NCBI GenBank assembly: GCA_964581465.1
Contig: CAZOOP010000042.1
Location: 1-35,031 of the forward strand
DNA from: WJMB01 sp964581465
GTDB taxonomy: Bacteria > RBG-13-66-14
Direction: 5' to 3'
Length of the DNA stretch: 35,031 nt
Position numbers and translations under genes: made by a program. The notes under the pieces are model-generated. The model was not told the DNA's origin. It searched no databases and worked only from the letters and a program-made list of their open reading frames with translations. Position 1 is the stretch's first letter, and each line of letters begins with the position of its first letter. Of this stretch, positions 1-7,347 are shown one piece after another.

Positions 1-53
1 CAAAGCGGCTTTGCTGAGTTGCGAATTAGTTGTTCATCTTCTGTGATGATCCC
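1..53 (+). mobile_element. Right end of a GGGATnATCAC-family repeat element (truncated by window edge)
   Basis: The sequence ends at 53 with TCTTCTGTGATGATCCC, whose reverse complement begins GGGATCATCACAGAAGATGA. The same inner sequence is found at the right end of the IS relic at 9308. The block ctgagttgcgaat just inside it is shared with the right part of the 6834-7189 element. The rest of the copy lies outside the window. Confidence 0.55.
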
Positions 54-464
54 TATCATATATATAACTAGCAGGCGCCGTGGGGTTGAGTTGGCGGGCC
101 AAGCATCATTCGGCAAAGCCTCGTATCAGCAGCGTTTTTCGAGGTGGATAGGTGTTTCGAGTTGGAGTTGGCTGTGCCCGGATCGTGTGTGATGTCAGCA
201 AGCAATGGACTGCTATCAGCTTGTTCTTCACCGCTAGCCCCAAGATGTCCGGCGGGACCAACAGCCCGCCGGCGTCACGCGGCGCTAAGAGCTAATCGAG
301 TTTGATTGCCACAGGCCACTCAGAAGGAACTGCAACATACTGAACAATTACGCATCAGAAGACAGCCTGTCAGCCATACATGCCCATCCATGTGCGAGTG
401 ATCAGCACAAGTTGAGTCCGTCGCGAGGTCGGCTATCCGAAGATCGGGCGGGTCTGGTCCGGCA
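54..464. other. Spacer without a recognisable gene
   Basis: I see no convincing reading frame, RNA gene or intrinsic terminator here, on either strand, between the repeat end and the 3' end of the minus-strand mntP gene. It is AT-richer than the flanking genes, like the other repeat-bearing spacers of this window. Confidence 0.5.
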
Positions 465-1067
465 TCAGCCGAGGACGCCGTGGCGGTAAAGCACCCAGAA
501 GCCGATCATGACCAGAACGACTCCGCCGACGAGCTCCGCCCGCTTGCCCAGACTGGTTCGCTTTCCCACGCAAGCCCCCAGGTAGACCCCGCCAACGGAG
601 AACAGGGCGGCGGTCAGGCCGATGAGCAGCACCGGCAGCCAGATGCTCACCCGCAGCAGCGACAGGCTCAAGCCCGCCGCCAGGGCGTCGATACTGGTGG
701 CCACCGAAAGCAGCACCAACGACCAGCCCCGGGTCGGGTCGACAGGCGCAGCCTCCGTCTCCTCATCCTTTCTCGCATCCGCCTTCCTCGCATCCGCGCG
801 CAGGGAGCCGAAAATCATCCTGGCGGCGACGAGGATCAGCAGGCCGAAAGCCACCCAGTGATCGACCGTGGCGATCAGCTCGTAGACGGCCAGACCGACG
901 GACCAGCCGACGAGGGTCATCGCCGCCTGGAAGAAGCCGAAGTGCCAACCGAGACGAAAGGCGTGACCAGAGTTGATCTCGCGCAGCGAGACCCCGGCGG
1001 CCAATGAAACCGCCAGGGCGTCGGTGGCCAGCGCGGCGGCCAGCAGAAGTGTCTCCAGCAGTGACAA
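465..1067 (-). CDS. mntP: MntP-family manganese efflux pump
   Basis: Predicted inner-membrane exporter of Mn(II), 200 residues, close to the usual 185-200 for MntP. The protein is a two-fold repeat: an N-terminal helix carries ATDALAVSLAAG (residues 14-25) and the second half carries SIDALAAGLSLSLL (about 124-137). These are the paired Asp-containing helices typical of the family. About six membrane helices are visible, with a charged loop (residues about 88-112) between the halves. The likely start is TTG at 1067: the frame has no nearby ATG, and a strong GGGGAGG lies 5 nt upstream. mntP genes are often controlled by a yybP-ykoY Mn riboswitch, but I cannot see one in the 5' region. A plus-strand promoter at 1135-1163 diverges from it. 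The family call is secure; the substrate is inferred from the family. Confidence 0.9.
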   Translation of the reverse strand: MSLLETLLLAAALATDALAVSLAAGVSLREINSGHAFRLGWHFGFFQAAMTLVGWSVGLAVYELIATVDHWVAFGLLILVAARMIFGSLRADARKADARKDEETEAAPVDPTRGWSLVLLSVATSIDALAAGLSLSLLRVSIWLPVLLIGLTAALFSVGGVYLGACVGKRTSLGKRAELVGGVVLVMIGFWVLYRHGVLG

Positions 1068-1134
1068 GCCATCCTCCCCTGTGCCTGTCCGCGAAGTTTA
1101 CCAGCTTCGCGCCGTCGAGGACAACAACCGACCC

Positions 1135-1163
1135 TTGCCACCCACCTATCTTCCTGCTATATT
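1135..1163 (+). promoter_or_regulatory. Sigma70-type promoter with extended -10, no gene directly downstream
   Basis: TTGCCA (1135-1140), a 17-bp spacer and TATATT (1158-1163), preceded by TGC to make an extended -10. This is among the best promoters in the window. It faces away from mntP, and the first plausible start codon downstream on this strand is 700 bp away at 1875. Confidence 0.55.
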
Positions 1164-1169
1164 GGTGTC

Positions 1170-1460
1170 GTTATAAGCGACCGACTGCGGCGATCCCACC
1201 TCGACCTCGCCCCGCCGCCGCCGCGCCGGTCCGGCAATCCACCCCAACGGGAGCCTCCCGGGAATGTTCAAGGCGTAAACCAACCGACGGCGGCCGGTGG
1301 GCTGAAGGGAGAGCCTGATGATAAGCGCTCCTCCTTTTCGCCCGGCGGTCGATAACCGCCGCCCGAGCAGTTGACGGGCGGATTGGCCCGCGCGAGCCTT
1401 ACAGCTTACTTAGCCAGCAATCGGTAACCGTCGGAGCGTCGTTCGCGTCCGGCGGTTTTT
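1170..1460 (+). ncRNA. Candidate non-coding RNA of about 290 nt
   Basis: The region is bounded by the promoter at 1135-1163 and the terminator at 1428-1460 and contains no convincing protein gene. Internal helices can be drawn: GGCGGT/ACCGCC around 1344-1360, GGGC/GCCC around 1375-1388, and an imperfect GGAGAGC/GCGCTCC pair around 1308-1332. I do not recognise RNase P RNA, tmRNA, 6S RNA, SRP RNA or a standard riboswitch in it. It could instead be an attenuated leader of the ABC-F gene at 1875, although that gene seems to have a nearer promoter. This call is inference from flanking signals only. Confidence 0.4.
1428..1460 (+). terminator. Intrinsic terminator of the candidate RNA
   Basis: Stem CCGTCGGA (1428-1435) pairs with TCCGGCGG (1448-1455): 8 bp with one G-U pair, and an inner GCG/CGC in the loop. 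Five T follow (1456-1460). There is no open reading frame for it to end, which supports a separate short transcript. Confidence 0.6.
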
Positions 1461-1723
1461 GTATCGGCGAGGGGAACGGATTTCCTATCCTAACCGACTG
1501 TTTTTGCTGATGCTGACGGCAGGAATGATGCGTGGTCATTACCGGTTCGTGGGAGGATAGCAAGCAAGCGGCGGTAGACCGTCTGCTTATCGGACCCTGG
1601 GTGTATCGCGGTTAAGAAAACCCGAGGCTGTGTGAGCCCAGCCCAATCGGCCAGGGTTGATCCGGATGCCTTTCAGCATATCTGGGATTGGTGGATCGTC
1701 GGTGTAATCGCGAGTGTCGTCCC

Positions 1724-1732
1724 TGGTATAGA
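1724..1732 (+). promoter_or_regulatory. Possible extended -10 promoter of the ABC-F gene
   Basis: TGGTATAGA forms an extended -10 about 140 nt before the ABC-F start. The -35 position is poor. The rest of 1461-1874 shows no gene; it holds only this element and the ABC-F ribosome-binding site. Confidence 0.3.
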
Positions 1733-1874
1733 TGTCGTGTGCTCTGAGTGTTGTCTCTCTGGAAGCTGACGGCGCCGTTGCGTCCGTTGTCGTTGGAGCA
1801 GCGCGCCCCGCGGCCTGTAGCGGATCGGCGTCTTTTACCCTCCCCGTCCGGGAGAGCCTGAAGGAAAGGATCTC

Positions 1875-3476
1875 ATGCTGCGACTGCGCGGTATCATCAA
1901 GGAGTTCGGCGGGCGGCGGATCCTCGATGATTTAAGCCTGGAGGTGGGCCGCCGCGACCGACTGGCCCTCATCGGCGAAAACGGCGGCGGCAAGTCGACC
2001 CTGCTCCGGCTAATCGCCGGGCGCCTCGAGCCCGACGCCGGAACAGTCCACCGCGCCGCCGACACGCGGGTGGGTTACCTGGAGCAAAGCGCCGGGGGAA
2101 GCGGGCGCGAAGGGTTGGACACCTTGCTCGAACGCGGCCTGGAGCGCTTGCGACCCGGCCTGGCCGCTCTATGGCGCGGGGCGGCCGCCGGGGACCCCGC
2201 CGCCGTCGACGAGCTGCTCAACCGTCGCGGCTACGGACTGGCCGAAAGGCTGACGCGGATCGCCGAGCGCCTGGGGTTGGCGCCGGAGCGCCTGGACGGT
2301 CCGCCCCTGACGCTCTCGGGCGGCGAGCTGGCCCGCTTCGACCTGGCCGTGCTGCTGACCGCCGAGCCCGAGCTGCTGCTCCTCGACGAGCCCACCAACT
2401 ACCTGGATCTCGAGGGCCTGGCCCGGGCCGAGGAGCTGCTGGCCGGCTACCCCGGGGCCTTCATCCTGGTCAGTCACGACCGCGCCTTCCTCGACGCCGT
2501 CGCCGCCGAAACCCTGGAGCTGGAGGATGGGAGATTGCGCCGCTACCACGGTGGCTACAGCGCCTACCGGGAGCGCCGCGACGCCGAGATCGCCGCCGCC
2601 TGGGAGGACTTCCATCAGGCCAAGCGGGAACGGCGCAAGCTGCTGGCCGGGATGAACCGGCGGCTGGGCATCGTGAGGACCATCGAGGGCAAGGGGGGCG
2701 GCTTCGCCGGGACGGCCCACGCCAACCGGCGGGGCTCGATGTACTACGACCGCAAGGCCGCCAAGCTCAGCAAGACCGTCAAGGTCGTCCAGCGGCGCAT
2801 CGCCGAGATCGAGAGCGAGCGGCTGACCCCGCCCAAGTCCTACACCCTGCGCATAGCCCCGCCCCTGAGCGGGGCGGATCGCTCGGCGGAGCTGGCCGCC
2901 CGGGCCGACGACCTGCGCTTCGCCCACCCCGGCGGCCCCGAACTCTTCGACGGGCTGGAACTGCGCCTCTGGCGGGGTCGCAAGCTCCAGCTCTGCGGTC
3001 CCAACGGCGGCGGCAAGACCACGCTGATCCGCCTGCTGCTGGGTGAGCTGCGACCAAACCGGGGGAGCTGCGGCCTCGGCGCCAACGTTACGGTTTTCCA
3101 CGCCGACCAGCGCACCCTGGGGCTGCCCATCGGAGAGACCGTCTGGGACTGCCTGCGGTTGCGCAGCGACGCCGATCGTCGCGAGCTGCGCCACCTGCTG
3201 GCCCGGCTGCTCTTCCGCGAGAGCGATCTGGGCAAGCCCGTCGAGGTCCTCTCCGGCGGTGAGCGGTCCCGGCTGTTTCTGGCGCTGATCGGCGCCACCC
3301 GGGCCAACCTGCTCATCCTCGACGAGCCCACCGCCCACCTGGACCTGCAGAGCATCGAGGCCCTCGAGGAGGCCCTGGCCGCCTACGACGGCAGCCTGCT
3401 CTTCGTCAGCCACGACCGGGCCTTCGGCGAGCGTCTGGCCGACGAGCGCCTGGAGCTCCCCGGCCCGCGATCGTGA
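1875..3476 (+). CDS. ABC-F family ATPase (ribosome-associated ABC protein)
   Basis: Soluble tandem ATPase of 533 residues with no membrane segments, which is the ABC-F layout. Domain 1 has Walker A GENGGGKS (34-41), signature LSGGE (147-151) and Walker B LLLLDEPTNYLDL (167-179). A basic, helical linker (about 240-320) corresponds to the P-site tRNA interaction segment. Domain 2 has Walker A GPNGGGKT (375-382), signature LSGGERSR (459-466) and Walker B ILDEPTAHLDL (481-491). Both domains keep the Walker B Glu and the switch His (SHD at 200-202 and 512-514). ABC-F proteins act in the E site of ribosomes, in translation factor roles or antibiotic protection; the sequence alone does not say which. 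The start at 1875 follows a good AAGGAAAGG. The gene stands alone, downstream of the candidate RNA. Members of this family are often controlled by leader attenuation, so the upstream terminator deserves notice. Confidence 0.93.
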   Translation: MLRLRGIIKEFGGRRILDDLSLEVGRRDRLALIGENGGGKSTLLRLIAGRLEPDAGTVHRAADTRVGYLEQSAGGSGREGLDTLLERGLERLRPGLAALWRGAAAGDPAAVDELLNRRGYGLAERLTRIAERLGLAPERLDGPPLTLSGGELARFDLAVLLTAEPELLLLDEPTNYLDLEGLARAEELLAGYPGAFILVSHDRAFLDAVAAETLELEDGRLRRYHGGYSAYRERRDAEIAAAWEDFHQAKRERRKLLAGMNRRLGIVRTIEGKGGGFAGTAHANRRGSMYYDRKAAKLSKTVKVVQRRIAEIESERLTPPKSYTLRIAPPLSGADRSAELAARADDLRFAHPGGPELFDGLELRLWRGRKLQLCGPNGGGKTTLIRLLLGELRPNRGSCGLGANVTVFHADQRTLGLPIGETVWDCLRLRSDADRRELRHLLARLLFRESDLGKPVEVLSGGERSRLFLALIGATRANLLILDEPTAHLDLQSIEALEEALAAYDGSLLFVSHDRAFGERLADERLELPGPRS

Positions 3477-3798
3477 TTGGTGAAGGGTGTGAGGGTTCCG
3501 GACTAATTGATCCACCGGTCCTAGGGTCAAGGGCCGTCGGAACGGCTTGAATCCCAGGTGTACAAGTAGAATCATCGATCGCCGCCACGAAAACCGTATG
3601 CGAAGACGACGCCCACCGTATCCGCGATCAGCCGTCTTCTCGATTGGAGATGGTGTTTCATCGGCTTTTCATCGGTCCATAAACGTAGCTGACGCCCTGC
3701 TGATTCAAGCGTGCCTTCATCACGCCGATCTTCTACACGAGCGGGGTGAATCGGCGCGATGATCGGCCCGAGCCGGGCACACTTTTTGCACACTTATA
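3477..3798. other. Spacer without a recognisable gene
   Basis: No convincing gene, RNA or terminator is visible between the ABC-F stop codon and the promoter of the Roadblock-grpE-dnaJ operon. A 7-bp inverted repeat (GAAGACG and CGTCTTC, about 3603-3640) is too weak and too widely spaced to call. Confidence 0.45.
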
Positions 3799-3828
3799 TT
3801 GGCGGGTCCCGTGGCGGCGTGCTAGACT
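3799..3828 (+). promoter_or_regulatory. Promoter of the Roadblock-grpE-dnaJ operon
   Basis: TTGGCG (3799-3804), 18-bp spacer, TAGACT (3823-3828) preceded by TGC (extended -10). It lies about 95 nt before the first start codon. I see no CIRCE operator (TTAGCACTC and its inverse), so HrcA control is not indicated here. Confidence 0.45.
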
Positions 3829-3922
3829 CTCTGGCGTGCCGTTGAGGCAGACTACCTTCCGCCCACCGTCACATTGGCCGGACGAGACCACCAGATCAAG
3901 CCGCTGGGATAATAAACCATCG

Positions 3923-4294
3923 ATGAGCCCGGGACGACTCCAGCCGATTCTGCAGCGCACCGTCGAGGCCGTCCGCGGCGCCTTCGCCGCCGCCCTCTTC
4001 GAAGACAACGGCATCCTGGTCGCCGTTTACAGCGCCCGACCCGACTTCCACGTCGAGACCGCCGCCGACGCCTTCGTCGAATCCCTGCGCGCCGCCCGCC
4101 AGGCCGTGGAAACCATGGGCCTGGGCGGCGTCCAGCAACTGATCGTCGAGACACCCAACGCCACCCTGCTGATCCACCCCCTCTTCGACCATTACAGTCT
4201 GGGACTGGGGTTGGAGCGCGGGGGAAACCTGGGACAGGCCCGCCTGACGCTAAAGCGTCTCGAGGAGGACCTGCTTCCCGTCATCCACCCCTAG
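3923..4294 (+). CDS. Roadblock/LC7-like domain protein
   Basis: A 123-residue soluble protein made up almost entirely of one small alpha/beta domain. The pattern of an N-terminal helix (LQPILQRTVEAVRGAFAAAL), a strand pair (GILVAVYSARP), a long helix (AADAFVESLRAARQAVETMG), then strands (QQLIVETPNATLLIHPL) and a final helix resembles Roadblock/LC7 proteins. In bacteria these often pair with MglA-type small GTPases. No GTPase gene is in the window. The start at 3923 is chosen because the upstream in-frame sequence lacks structure and overlaps the promoter; the ribosome-binding site is weak. It lies 7 nt before grpE, so it is very probably cotranscribed with the chaperone genes, which is an unusual partner. 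The fold is inferred from pattern only. Confidence 0.6.
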   Translation: MSPGRLQPILQRTVEAVRGAFAAALFEDNGILVAVYSARPDFHVETAADAFVESLRAARQAVETMGLGGVQQLIVETPNATLLIHPLFDHYSLGLGLERGGNLGQARLTLKRLEEDLLPVIHP

Positions 4295-4301
4295 AAGGAA
4301 C

Positions 4302-4913
4302 ATGACCGACGAACAACACGCCGACGAACAGCGACCCGGGGAAGACTCCGAGGAACGGACCGATACTCGGTCCGAGGAGATGATCGAGGAGCCGGGCGGG
4401 GATAGCGCCGAAGCCGATGGAGATGCAGTAACCGAGCGCTTCGCCGCCCTCAACGACCGCTACCTCCGCCTGGCCGCCGAGTTCGACAACTACCGCAAGC
4501 GCCGCGCCGATCGCGACCAGACCGTGCGCCGCGAGGCCCTGCGCTCCACCCTGAGCGCCCTGCTGCCCGCCCTCGACGATCTGCACCGCGCCGTCGAGCA
4601 CCCCGCCGCCGACGCCGAGGACTACCGCTCCGGTGTGCGCGCCGTGGTCGACAAGCTGGACCGGGCGCTGGAGTCCCTGGGCGTGCGGCGGATGAACCCC
4701 CGGGGCGAGGCCTTCGATCCCGAGCTTCACGAGTGTCTGGCCGCCAAGCCCGACGCCGGCGCCGCGCCGGACACCGTCGTCGAGGTCTTCGCCGACGGCT
4801 ACCGCCTGGGCGATTTCGTGCTACGCCCGGCCCAGGTCGTCGTCGCCGTGACGGCGGCGGGCGGGGAGAAGCGGGATCCCGAGACCGACCAGACCGGAAA
4901 CGCCGACAAATGA
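4302..4913 (+). CDS. grpE: GrpE nucleotide exchange factor
   Basis: Co-chaperone that releases ADP from DnaK; 203 residues. The first 45 residues are acidic and disordered. A long helix follows with the family pattern LNDRYLRLAAEFDNYRKR (50-67), then the four-helix dimer region (about 72-130). The C-terminal beta wing contains AFDPELHECLAA (137-148) and DGYRLGDFVLRPAQVVVA (165-182), which are diagnostic GrpE motifs. An AGAAGGAAC ribosome-binding site precedes the ATG. The stop codon overlaps the dnaJ start (ATGA), indicating translational coupling. dnaK is not in this window, so the usual hrcA-grpE-dnaK-dnaJ order is broken here. Confidence 0.96.
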   Translation: MTDEQHADEQRPGEDSEERTDTRSEEMIEEPGGDSAEADGDAVTERFAALNDRYLRLAAEFDNYRKRRADRDQTVRREALRSTLSALLPALDDLHRAVEHPAADAEDYRSGVRAVVDKLDRALESLGVRRMNPRGEAFDPELHECLAAKPDAGAAPDTVVEVFADGYRLGDFVLRPAQVVVAVTAAGGEKRDPETDQTGNADK

Positions 4914-6043
4914 GCAAGGACTACTACCAGATACTGGGAGTGCCCGAGGACGCCTCCGCCGAGGACATCAAGCGCGCCTACCGCGAGCTGGCCAAGAAGT
5001 ACCACCCGGACCGCAACAAGGGCGACACCGCCGCCGAGAAGCGCTTCAAGGAGGTCGGCGAAGCCTACGACGTGCTCAAGGATCCCCAGAAGCGCAAACA
5101 GTACGACACCATCCGGCGCTACGGCGGCAGCTACGACCCCTCGGGCGGCGGCGGACCCGGCGGCGGCTTCACCTGGACGCGCAACTTCGGCGGCGGACGC
5201 CGCGGCGGTGATCCCCGCGACGTCTTCGGCGGTGGTTTCGGCGGTCTGGGCGACATCTTCGGCGATCTATTCGGCCGGGCCGGAGGACGTACGGCCGGAC
5301 GCACCGCCCAGCGCGAACGCGGCGCCGCCGGTCAGGACATCACCCTGACCGTCTCGGTCGATTTCGGGCTGATGGCCACGGGCGGCAAGATCAAGGTCAG
5401 CGTGCCCACCAACGCCCAGTGCCAGACCTGCCGGGGCTCCGGCGGCGCACCGGGCTCCTCCTGGGCCGACTGCCCGGACTGCGACGGCAGCGGCAAGCTG
5501 ACCGACAGCCAGGGCGGTTTCGGCATCAGCCGCACCTGTCCGCGCTGCCTGGGCCGGGGCGTCGTCCCCGAGCGGCCCTGCCCGAACTGTCACGGCACCG
5601 GCCGCGCCCCCTCCGACACCCGCATCGCCGTGACCATCCCCGCGGGGATCACCGAGAGCCAGAAGATCCGCCTCTCCGGCCGCGGCGAGCCCGGCACCGG
5701 CGGGGCGCCCCCCGGCGACCTCTTCGTCAAGGTTCGCGTCAAGCCCCACCCCCGCTTCACCCGCAAGGGCGCCGACGTCCACACCGTCGAGGAGATACCC
5801 TTGAGCACCGCCGTCCTGGGCGGCGAGGTCTGCACTCCCACCACCCACGGCGAGGTCTGCGTCAAGGTCCCCCCGGGCTCCCAGCCGGGCACCAAGCTGC
5901 GCCTCAAGCGCAAGGGCATCCACGTCGAGCATTCCAACCGCACCGGTGATCACTACGTCGAGCTCCAGGTCAAGCTGCCGGACAAGCTCACCGACGAGCA
6001 GCGCCGCCTGTTCACCACCTTCGCGCAGAGCCTGGACGAATAA
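4910..6043 (+). CDS. dnaJ: DnaJ (Hsp40, type I) co-chaperone
   Basis: Stimulates the DnaK ATPase and hands over unfolded substrates. The 377-residue protein has the full type I layout: J domain (3-68) with HPD at 32-34, a Gly/Phe-rich linker (about 73-125), four zinc-binding CxxCxGxG repeats (171-178, 188-195, 210-217, 224-231) and the C-terminal substrate-binding domain (240-365). All eight zinc cysteines are present. The ATG at 4910 overlaps the grpE stop codon; an in-frame upstream extension lies inside grpE and is low-complexity, so it is rejected. This is the last gene of the operon; a tRNA with its own promoter follows. Confidence 0.97.
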   Translation: MSKDYYQILGVPEDASAEDIKRAYRELAKKYHPDRNKGDTAAEKRFKEVGEAYDVLKDPQKRKQYDTIRRYGGSYDPSGGGGPGGGFTWTRNFGGGRRGGDPRDVFGGGFGGLGDIFGDLFGRAGGRTAGRTAQRERGAAGQDITLTVSVDFGLMATGGKIKVSVPTNAQCQTCRGSGGAPGSSWADCPDCDGSGKLTDSQGGFGISRTCPRCLGRGVVPERPCPNCHGTGRAPSDTRIAVTIPAGITESQKIRLSGRGEPGTGGAPPGDLFVKVRVKPHPRFTRKGADVHTVEEIPLSTAVLGGEVCTPTTHGEVCVKVPPGSQPGTKLRLKRKGIHVEHSNRTGDHYVELQVKLPDKLTDEQRRLFTTFAQSLDE

Positions 6044-6053
6044 CCGACAAAGC

Positions 6054-6082
6054 TTGACACCCCGCCGCGCCTTTGGCAAAAT
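6054..6082 (+). promoter_or_regulatory. Promoter of tRNA-Asn
   Basis: A perfect -35 TTGACA (6054-6059), 17-bp spacer and CAAAAT (6077-6082, 4 of 6). It starts 10 nt after the dnaJ stop and about 40 nt before the mature tRNA. Confidence 0.65.
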
Positions 6083-6121
6083 ACCTCTCCGCGCCGTCAC
6101 CGGCGCCACAGCACGGTTCAT

Positions 6122-6196
6122 TCCTCGGTAGCTCAATGGTAGAGCAATCGGCTGTTAACCGATTGGTTGCTGGTTCGAGTCCGGCCCGAGGAGCCA
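6122..6196 (+). tRNA. tRNA-Asn (anticodon GTT)
   Basis: A complete 75-nt cloverleaf. The acceptor stem TCCTCGG (6122-6128) pairs perfectly with CCGAGGA (6186-6192). D stem GCTC/GAGC, anticodon stem ATCGG/CCGAT with loop CTGTTAA, anticodon GTT at 6154-6156. T stem GCTGG/CCGGC with loop TTCGAGT. The discriminator is G and the CCA end (6194-6196) is encoded. A terminator begins at the very next base. Confidence 0.97.
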
Positions 6197-6224
6197 CGGG
6201 GGCTGATTTCGCCCCCGCTTTTTT
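6197..6224 (+). terminator. Intrinsic terminator of tRNA-Asn (first copy of the array)
   Basis: Perfect 7-bp stem CGGGGGC (6197-6203) and GCCCCCG (6211-6217) with a 7-nt loop, then C and six T (6219-6224). The stem starts immediately after the encoded CCA. Confidence 0.85.
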
Positions 6225-6466
6225 ATCACGTGGGTGAAGAAGGCCAGGTGTTAGTGATGGAATGAACCGTTATAACCACCCGGGGCTGATTTCGCCCCCG
6301 CTTTTTTATCACGTGGGTGAAGAAGGCCAGGTGTTAGTGATGGAATGAACCGTTATAACCACCCGGGGCTGATTTAGCCCCCGCTTTTTTTAGCATGGGT
6401 GAAGAAGGCCGGGTGTTAGTGATGGAATGAACCGTTATAACCACCCGGGGCTGATTTAGCCCCCGC

Positions 6467-6566
6467 NNNNNNNNNNNNNNNNNNNNNNNNNNNNNNNNNN
6501 NNNNNNNNNNNNNNNNNNNNNNNNNNNNNNNNNNNNNNNNNNNNNNNNNNNNNNNNNNNNNNNNNN
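6467..6566. other. Assembly gap of exactly 100 N
   Basis: A run of 100 N within the tandem array. A round 100 is the usual placeholder for a gap of unknown size, so assembly probably collapsed or broke on the repeat. The distance between 6466 and 6567 should not be trusted. Confidence 0.97.
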
Positions 6567-6833
6567 AGTGATGGAATGAACCGTTATAACCACCCGGGGC
6601 TGATTTAGCCCCCGCTTTTTTATCGCGTGGGTGAAGAAGACCCAGGTGTTTGTGATGGACCGAGGCGCTTGCCGCCCCCTACAAGGTCCGACCGCCGGGA
6701 AGTCCCGTATATCGATCGGTATCCCCGCGCCCTTGAAGCGACGCCGTCCCGCCGCCCGCTTGTCGGCGGATTGTCCGATACTACGGGAACCCACGCCTAA
6801 TTCAGCAAGGGACATCGATATAGAAAAAGGCAT

Positions 6834-7189
6834 AGGATTATCACTCGCACCTGAACGGACTCATCCAGTTGATAGATTGTCATTGGTCGCTTGATAGCTG
6901 ATAATCGACGCCATTGTCATACCGCTGCATTGTCGTACCAATGCCAGGTGGCGATGCGCCTGGACCTGCTTTGAGTACCACCGGAAGCCCGAGGCGGTTG
7001 GTTCCATTCAGGTTTCGACCTGGCTGTGAGCAAACGACCTGCTGACGACGCTCAATTGCTCGCTATCACAGCTACGAACGCTATCCGCCTTCGCTGGTTG
7101 ATTACACGCAGCGGGTGGTTACCAAGCCCTCTTCTCGCTGCGGCTTACCTGAGTTGCGAATACTTGGTTTAGTTTCAGGTGATGATCCC
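6834..7189. mobile_element. MITE-like element, copy 1 (356 bp)
   Basis: The left end reads AGGATTATCACTCGCACCTG and the right end, reversed, reads GGGATCATCACCTGAAACTA. It carries no credible gene. Flanking 8-mers AAAGGCAT (6826-6833) and CGAGGCAA (7190-7197) share the core AGGCA, suggesting a worn target duplication. The interior is colinear with the element at 25385-25754, including CGCCTTCGCTGGTTGAT (7086-7102) and GCGGGTGGTTACCA. It was probably moved by the IS1595-type transposase whose relics lie nearby. Confidence 0.65.
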
Positions 7190-7347
7190 CGAGGCAAGTA
7201 TCCCGCCCAGTATCATCCTGCCGCGACGCCGCCCGCCCAACAGCTTCTTCCAACAACCCCGCTCGTCAGCGACCGACTGAGTTGTTAACATCAGTGTCGC
7301 CTGAAGCCCCATCCATAACCCCGCCCCACATATCAATCGGGAGAAGC

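Larger units (their letters stand above)
6197..6660 (+). repeat. Tandem array of the tRNA terminator, 82-83 bp period
   Basis: The unit is terminator hairpin plus T tract plus about 55 bp (including gtgatggaatgaaccg and ttataaccaccc). Units start at 6201, 6284, 6367 and 6449; a fifth hairpin lies at 6595-6621 after the gap, followed by a diverged partial unit. Spacings are 83, 83 and 82 bp. The first two hairpins have the loop side TTTCGCCCC. The later ones have TTTAGCCCC, which adds a T-A pair to the stem, so the hairpin stays intact although the sequence changed. The true copy number is hidden by the N run. Confidence 0.9.

Noticed and set aside
1068..1134. yybP-ykoY manganese riboswitch before mntP
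   Set aside because: The leader holds a small GCGAAG/CTTCGC hairpin but not the conserved loops of that riboswitch.
2169..3575. Long minus-strand open frame (468 codons) opposite the ABC-F gene
   Set aside because: It is the antisense shadow of a clear ABC-F gene; its Gly/Gln/Val-rich composition comes from high-GC codon bias and no motif is seen.
3786..3828. TTGCAC at 3786 as the -35 box of the grpE operon
   Set aside because: The distance to TAGACT is 31 bp; TTGGCG at 3799 with 18 bp fits better.
6197..6660. CRISPR array
   Set aside because: The repeated unit is continuous 82-83 bp and includes the supposed spacers; there are no unique spacers and no cas genes.
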